A stretch of DNA of 64,000 bases from Plantago ovata (Eukaryota > Streptophyta > Magnoliopsida > Lamiales > Plantaginaceae): contig CM051455.1 in assembly GCA_028274465.1 (NCBI GenBank), forward strand, positions 50,073,351 through 50,137,350. The letters are read 5' to 3'. Below, in pieces: positions 57,301 to 64,000 of the stretch. Position numbers and translations under genes: made by a program. The notes beneath the pieces are model-generated. The model saw only the letters and a program-made list of their open reading frames with translations, had not been told where the DNA came from and did not search any database. How positions within the stretch are numbered: position 1 is the first letter of the stretch; each line of letters opens with the position of its first letter.

Positions 57301-58000
57301 GGCTCTTTGTTCTGTGTACAAAACTGTACACACATACATGGACCTCGAAATCAGAAAAATTAGTATACTCTGCTCATAAACAAGGAAGCAGCAGCACTAC
57401 AGCAGCAAATAACAATCCAGCCACATTCGAGAAGCGCGTAATAATTGGGTGTCAGTGTCCCCTTTCTTTTCCCAATTTCGCCAAATACCTCTTCAATTCC
57501 TTCCCCATATCACTTTTACCCCCCACTTGCCCATTTCTTAAAAACTGCAAAAATCAATCAATCCATCCAATCTGTTTGTATTGTACTGCTCCACAATCCC
57601 ACAAACTATTAGAAGAAGAAAAAGTAGAAAACCATCATCAATTCATCATCATTATTAATTAATTAATTATCATTACCAATATTATTTCATTCAAATTAAT
57701 CATTTAATTACACTTCAATTCACTTAGATTTGATTTTCCTCAAAAAAAATTACCTGGCAAAACAACCACCACCTCACTACTCCACTTCCCTCAACAACAA
57801 AAACAATGTCAATTTAATCTCTCTCTCACACACACTGGTCCAATTTGTAGCAGCACTTGTGAAACAATCACAGCAGCTGAGCTGATTAATTAATTAATTG
57901 TTTGTTAATTATTAATTAATCAGGTGGTTGTGTTTTTTGTAGTTTACAGATTGATTTTTGTTTCTGTCTGTAATTTGTTGTTGATTACAATTCGGATTGG
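54339..58000. other. Intergenic region and BSL1 promoter/leader
   Basis: No supported gene in 3.6 kb. 55190-55415 is an inverted relative of the MITE-like sequence at 13700-13930. A short frame at 55881 (MYGDSGISFLHGRMLVDQNG) ends at a donor-like site but has no partner exon. 57300-58000 is CA/CT-rich with TTAATTAATTAATTA tracts, as in long plant 5' leaders. No clear TATA box could be chosen. Confidence 0.45.
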
Positions 58001-61000
58001 ATGGGATCGAAGCCATGGCTGTATCCAGCTCCAACGTATCGAACTTTAGACAGCTTTTGGGACACCGATGACGACGCGCCGGGCCCGCGCTGCGGCCATA
58101 CGCTCACCGCCGTCGCCGCTACCAAATCACGCGGCCCTCGGCTCATCCTGTTCGGCGGCGCCACCGCCATTGAGGGCGGCAACGGCGCTGGCATCAGTTA
58201 CTTATCCTTCCTCTTTCAATCATTTCATTTTAATAACGATGTTTTTTTTTTGTATAGTAGTTTTGATAATTAGGCTTTTGTGGAATTGTGAAGTGATTTG
58301 ATTCTCGTTGATTTTTCTAGGGTTAGCTGGAGTCACCAATTCTGTTCATTCCTACGATGTTCTCACTAGAAAATGGACCAGGTTTTTTCTTTTTCTTTAG
58401 TTAGTTGAATTTTGGAGGTTTTTGGGTTTAGAATATATATAGAGAATGCTGATGGATTTGTGACTGGTTTAATGAATTAATTTGATGTTTAGGCTACGAC
58501 CAGCGGGGGAGCCACCGTCGCCGAGGGCTGCACATGCTGCAGCTGCTGTTGGAACAATGGTTGTGTTTCAGGTGATACGAGTTGATGTTTAGGTTTTTGA
58601 TTTGATGAGCTTGTCAGCTTGTGATGCTAATTTTGTTTTTTACTTTGTTAGGGTGGGATAGGTCCTGCTGGACATTCCACAGATGATCTGTATGTGCTTG
58701 ATTTGACGAATGACAAGTATAAGTGGCACCGGTTAGCTTCTAAAAATCTGTTCTTGTTTATCTGTGTTTATACACCGTTTATAGGAGTGATTTTGTAGAT
58801 CTTATGCTTTGATTGTTATCTTTTGGAGGTTAGAGTTGTAGTTCAAGGGAATGGTCCGGGGCCTAGGTACGGTCATGTCATGGATTTGGTTGCACAGCGT
58901 TACCTTGTTACTGTTAGTGGCAATGATGGTAAGTCTGAACTTTACATCATTGTTGATATCTTCGATGTGTAAATATGCTGTTACGTGAATTGCATTTTTT
59001 GAATTAGGATTTGTGGTAGGACCGGATAATGTTGCATGCTAATGCAGTTCTGAGTTAATTTTGGCGGTTATTACTACGAAGTTTGTTAATGTAGTAATGA
59101 ATGTTCCCCTAAAATGCCGGGACTTTAAACTTTAGTGTCATCTGTTTATCACGTGTACCCTCTGTTCTTTTCGCTTCATTATGGGGACTTCTCTTTGGAT
59201 TTTATTTCCAGTTAAACTCTACCTCAGTACAGCATTTTTTCAGTAGCTTATATAAATGTGTTACAGCATCATAGAATTTTTTCTTTATGCAATGCACATT
59301 TAGGGCTTACATGAATTCTCCTAACCTCACAAAGAACACGCTGATACTTCAATTATAGCTTTTAGTTCTTGGGGAGATTATAATTGTGGTTTTTTGCGTA
59401 CTGATATTCGAACTAATACTTCCCTCTAATTCTTCCAGTTCTTCAATTGTTTGACAAGGGCTACTTAGTATTTTCATGTTTTATTATCTGTTTGAACTTT
59501 GAAGCCTTTGAAATGTTAAAAGTTTAAGACTAATAATACTTGAAGTTATTTACTCAAAAACTTATTTTCTATTCCAAGGCCTGACAAAAAATCAAACATA
59601 TTAAATGCACGAAATTTTGTATTGTGTACCAGTAACGCGCCCACATATGAATGCTTCATTAAGTGCATATCACGAATCGTATCATGTACTACGAATTAGA
59701 AAACCCTGCACATTTATTCGCCCAAGAATTTTGAGTGTTATGTGTACGAGTAATGCCCCCACGATCAAATACCTCATTAAGTGCATATCATGTAGATCAT
59801 ATTATGTCGGGGGGATGTACTATGAATTTGGTAGCCCTGCGCATTTATTCGCCCAAGAATTTCCTTCACGACTGTTTGACAGCCAGATCTGTTGCAGACG
59901 TGTTGAGGTTCTATGGAAGTTAAAGAATCATAGTTAACAATGGTCAAACATCAAAGGCAATGTCAGTGACAACAGAAGCATCTTTTTATATACTGTTAAA
60001 GTATTACTCTTTTAGGAGTAGTTTTGAAATTCCTCTTACCTAGTCATCATCATTGTTATTTGGACCCTAGGTATAGCATTCAATTGTTTTACATATAATA
60101 ATTTAACCTCACAACATTTGTACTTATATAGTAACATTTAATTTTAGGAAAGGGAGAAAAAAACTAGGTGGGAATGAGGACAGGCAAGATATAAGAGTAA
60201 GTAATAACATAAGAAGAGAAGAAAAGCTCTCTCAATGATGAAAGATATTGAAATCTGAATCTTTTTAATTCGCTTTCCGCGGTTGGATAGTACAAACATG
60301 TTCAAACGTGCTTTAACATAAATTTTGCCTTCTGTATGAGGCTGCACAAAGTGAACACTTCATTGGATCTCTTTGCACAAAGCACGTGCATTTTCAATTT
60401 CGCGCTGTAGTGCAGGGCTAGATTGTATGTTTAATAACAGCGGGACTGCTAATTGTGCTTATTAGGTGATGCTTTTTATATGGTAACTTCTTTTTTCTAC
60501 AGGTAAAAGAGTGCTATCAGATTCTTGGGTTTTGGACACTGCACAGAAGCCATATGTGTGGCAGAGGCTTAATCCGGAGGGCGATAAGCCTTGTGCTAGA
60601 ATGTAAGTGGTATTTTATATCTGGACTACATTTGCATGTAACTCTTCCCTATCAAGAGGATAATTAAGCTTACGCTTGAACATAAGTTACATTTTGTTTC
60701 CAGTTTGTATAGCATATATCTTTTGTCACAATATCTAGAGCATTCGGGCGAACATTATGTTTTTCGACTACAATACAATGAAATTTTCGCCTGACCCTTA
60801 CGCTTTTGATCTCGAATGAGAGTTTTCTGGGTAACTCTTGCATCTAATAAACATGTTAGGGTGAGGTCTCAATGGTATTATTAATTATTTGGTCCCTCCT
60901 ATCCTTTCAAATTTTTATCTAGTAAAATGCCGTTGGTCTTTAGGTAATTGGTATTGATGTTGAATGTAACCCACCTTATCTGCATTTCAGAATAGTTGTG

Positions 61001-64000
61001 TCTTGTGAAAAATCAATTTATTTTTTTCCAGATCTGGGTCAGCAAAGCTGCTATGATCTGCTAAAGCAATTTAGTACTAGTAATTATATTATGCTTACAA
61101 TTAATTCAAATTCTTTATGAGTCTTAAGAGTTTTGTGCAAGCCTTTCAATGAATATAGAAGTCTATAAGTTGAAAGTGACAACTCCATCTGTGAAATGTT
61201 TCCAGTTGTTTCATATCATATATTGTAAATAAGAGAATATTGGTCATGCTTGTAGGTATGCAACAGCTAGTGCCCGATCTGATGGAATGTTTCTGCTTTG
61301 CGGAGGAAGAGACACCTCAGGCACGGTATGACAATTTTATTGTGGAGAACTTGTTCGTATGTACATATTCTGATAAAATCCTTTGACCTTTGTTAATGTG
61401 CATATTTTGATAAAATCCTTCGCTACTGGATCTCAGAGAAGGAAAAAGGTTTTTTTCTAACATTATTAATTTGGCCTTCTCATTTTAAAACTGCAATTCT
61501 CTGGTGAATATATTCACACTTCATATGGAAGTTTTCTTTGGATGTGAAAGAGATACACAAATTTCTGGGGGTGGGCGAATATGCAATATGCTTGTGTACA
61601 CCTTTAGCAACACTGATAGTGGAGTGAATTTGATGACACCAAGTAGCATTATACATGTGTTAGAGATTCATACCGTTAACTGATATCATGATTACTTCCC
61701 TCTGGTCGTTTATCTGCTACTAGTTAGATATTTAGATTTTTGTATTTTGGCGTATTGTTTACATTTGTTTGATTGGAGAGTGGAGACATTAAATTTTATC
61801 TTAAACTGTGCAGCCATTGGCAGATGCTTATGGGCTACTTATGCACCGGAATGGGCAGTGGGAGTGGACTCTTGCACCAGGAGTCTCACCTTCTCCTAGA
61901 TATCAGCATGCTGCGGTAAGTAATCGATACTGATTGTGCCAGTTGTTTCCGTCTTCTGATAATGAGTTTATTCATTTAATATAGAAGATAGAATATTACT
62001 TGATCTGGTCAGCTTTTTATATGCCAGTCAAAGCTAAATGAGGTATTTTAATTCTCTCTTCATGAAATGGATATCTTTTCTGAGTGTAAGTTTATACGCG
62101 GTACTACTGTTTCTGTAGTCTATTTTAACTGCTAATGGCAATGTGAAAGGTTTCTGCTATTTTTACTTGGGATCTATTTCAAAGTAGAGCTTTGCTTGGT
62201 AATTATATCTTGCTTAGTGCCCCTCTGGCAAAATTTAACTTTAGAAAGGTTATGCTGGAGTTAATGGTCACAGGTCGTATATGAGTGACACATGTTTATC
62301 TGTTTTGGTTGATGGCAGAGTTTCCTTTTGCTTCGCTGCTCAATCTTTAATAGTTAATGCTATCATTGTCAGGTTTTTGTTGGGGCCAGACTGCATGTTA
62401 CCGGGGGTGCTCTTAGGGGTGGAAGAGCAGTTGAAGGTGATGCGGCAATTGCAGGTATTCTAGTTTATTCAACAACTTGAATTTGCTGAAATGAAAATTA
62501 TCCTTATGCTTTTATTGTCTCCTGAAGTACTGGATACTTCTGCTGGAGTTTGGCTTGACAAGAATGGGCTGGTGACGTCTCGGGCAAACAAAGGGAGCAC
62601 TGAACCCGATCCATCTTCAGAGTCAATGCGTCGATGTCGGCACGCAGCTGCATCTGTTGGTGTTCGAATATACATTTATGGTGGTTTAAGGGGAGGTAAA
62701 ACGATTAAGTATTGGAAAAGTCCTGTCTTGGAGCATCTTTCCATTTTCATGATGGACCCTTGATAAAATGAAAAACATTTTAGGTTATGATAGGAAGTAT
62801 TTCATCTTTCCATTTTCATGATGGACCCTTGATAAAATGAAAAACATTTTAGGTTATGATAGGAAGTATTTCATCTTCTGATTTAACTTTTGTTATGTGT
62901 TTCTGTAAATAAGAAAGGGAACTTATATGAGAATTTTATATCTGGGCAGATACTTTGTTTGATGATTTTCTGGTTGCGGACAATTCTCAGTTCCAGTCTG
63001 AAATAGCACCAGGCTCACCATCAGGTTCAACATCTTCTACTCCAAGGTCCAACCAATCTAATTTTTCCCCATTTTCCCCAATTACAACTCCAGATGGACG
63101 TCCTGAGTCACCTTCTTCTAGTGGTCTGAGGTTAGATTGCTGGCCCTTGTTTATATAGTTCTCATCGCGGCTTTCATGAAGTAATTGCATTAATATCTGC
63201 ATAATATTTGTGTTGATCTAGCATGGACCCAAATTCTATGGAGAGACTGGCCGAGGCATCAGCTGCTGAAGCTGAAGCTGCTAATGCGGTCTGGCAAGCA
63301 GCACAGGCTGCATCAGCCAACCCCGAAGAAACTTCTTTGTCAGATGACAATTCACAAGCCGCAGAGACCACCTCTGAGGGAAGCGACATGGAGTCTGATG
63401 TTCGGCTTCATTCTAGAGCAGTATGTTGGATTATGTTTCATTTGGTTGTAAATTAGTAACTAATTTTTTTAGTGTGACTAAGTCTCATTTTCCAATAATG
63501 CAGGTTGTAGTTGCAAAAGAAGCAGTGGGGTACCTTGGGGGAATGGTTAGGCAGTTATCCTTGGATCAATTTGAAAATGAAAGCAGAAGAATGGCGCCAT
63601 CTCATAATGATTTGTCCAACCCGACCAAAAAATTTACAAGGCAGAGATCTCCCCAAGGCTTGCATAAAAAGGCAAGTTCTGGTTAATTCCAGAGCCCTAT
63701 GGAGAGTGTTTATATCTAGTAGAAAATGCATAGTGGAATGAACTATTAAGAATTTCAGCCTAGTTCTTATTGTTACCGTATATTTATTTCAGATTATATC
63801 AACATTGCTTAGACCACGAAATTGGAAACCTCCTGGGAACAGAAAGTTCTTTCTGGACTCTTATGAAATTGGGGAGCTTTGCTATGCTGCTGAGCAGATC
63901 TTCATGCAGGAGCCAACAGTTCTTCAACTTAAAGCCCCAGTCAAAGTGTTTGGTGATCTTCACGGACAGTTTGGTGATTTAATGCGGCTATTTGATGAAT
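58001..64000 (+). CDS. BSL1: BSL1-type Ser/Thr phosphatase with Kelch repeats (5' part, runs off the right edge)
   Basis: BSU1-like phosphatases relay brassinosteroid signals by dephosphorylating BIN2 kinase. Exons: 58001-58196, 58321-58381, 58493-58571, 58652-58731, 58834-58928, 60503-60602, 61256-61325, 61814-61915, 62373-62454, 62528-62695, 62950-63130, 63222-63420, 63504-63671, 63793-beyond 64000, all in frame, about 596 residues so far of roughly 880. The start [20 protein letters not shown] is the conserved BSL1 N-terminus. Six Kelch-type blades follow ([101 protein letters not shown]). A Ser/Pro-rich and Ala-rich linker comes next, then the PPP phosphatase starting at [20 protein letters not shown] with the metal-binding [10 protein letters not shown]. 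The intron after exon 13 uses a GC donor (AAG/gcaagt). Intron 5 is the longest (1574 bases). Confidence 0.96.
59609..59875. repeat. Tandem duplication of about 125 bp in BSL1 intron 5
   Basis: Two units share GTGTACCAGTAACGC or GTGTACGAGTAATGC, CATTAAGTGCATATCA and GCACATTTATTCGCCCAAGA or its one-base variant. Confidence 0.75.
62734..62871. repeat. Perfect 69-bp tandem duplication in BSL1 intron 10
   Basis: Units 62734-62802 and 62803-62871 appear identical (CATCTTTCCATTTTCATGAT, ending GGAAGTATTT). The lack of differences implies a very recent event or an assembly artefact. Confidence 0.9.

Overview
This window is nuclear DNA from a eudicot plant. It is AT-rich, with long intergenic stretches. 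Genes have many short GT-AG introns, and the transposon families are plant ones: PIF/Harbinger, hAT, CACTA, Stowaway, L1-type LINEs and a Cassandra TRIM. Plant-only genes are present, including a BSL1 phosphatase, a plant H2A.X and a VAPYRIN-like protein. I could not fix the family or species from the sequence alone.

Layout. 1-5.3 kb: edge of a Mutator-like gene (minus), a broken UTP10/HEATR1-like gene whose exon is split by a 1.2 kb Harbinger-type MITE (itself holding a CACTA end and a Stowaway MITE), and a LINE tail. 5.7-6.7 kb: an unusual cyclophilin-like gene with a coiled-coil extension in a shifted frame. 6.8-11.1 kb: an LTR-like relic, then a nearly whole PIF/Harbinger element with an intact transposase, a Myb-like ORF with one stop, and strong hairpins inside both ends. 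12.7-19 kb: an RNase H relic, a duplicated 0.5 kb repeat, a GH17 glucanase-like gene joined to a four-helix membrane domain, and an F-box fragment interrupted by a Cassandra solo LTR that carries a 5S rRNA-like segment. 20.3-21.4 kb: a hAT-type foldback element with a very long inverted repeat. 23.3-24.7 kb: an intact VAPYRIN-like gene (MSP domain plus ankyrin repeats). 26.3-31 kb: three hAT-type elements with 8-bp duplications, one carrying a LINE fragment, plus a 73-bp minisatellite. 31.5-39.4 kb: two decayed copies of an RPK2-like receptor kinase on either side of a 2.6 kb CACTA element. 39.5-41.5 kb: a hAT-like MITE and a two-exon, 12-cysteine thionin-like secreted protein. 43-46.2 kb: a 5'-truncated LINE with a perfect 17-bp target duplication.

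The right third (46.4-64 kb) is the gene-rich, conserved part. It holds histone H2A.X with a cell-cycle promoter (E2F site, octamer, CCAAT, TATA), a tRNA-Ala(UGC), a 12-exon Tas-like aldo-keto reductase of 357 residues, and the first 14 exons of BSL1, which runs off the right edge. These genes are single transcription units with no operon logic. BSL1 acts in brassinosteroid signalling, H2A.X in DNA-damage chromatin and the reductase in carbonyl metabolism, and nothing in the sequence links them functionally.

The most unusual items are the cyclophilin-like fusion, the GH17/membrane-domain join, the hairpin-ended Harbinger element and the hAT foldback. Exon limits were placed by hand from splice signals, reading frame and family knowledge. 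No database search was run.
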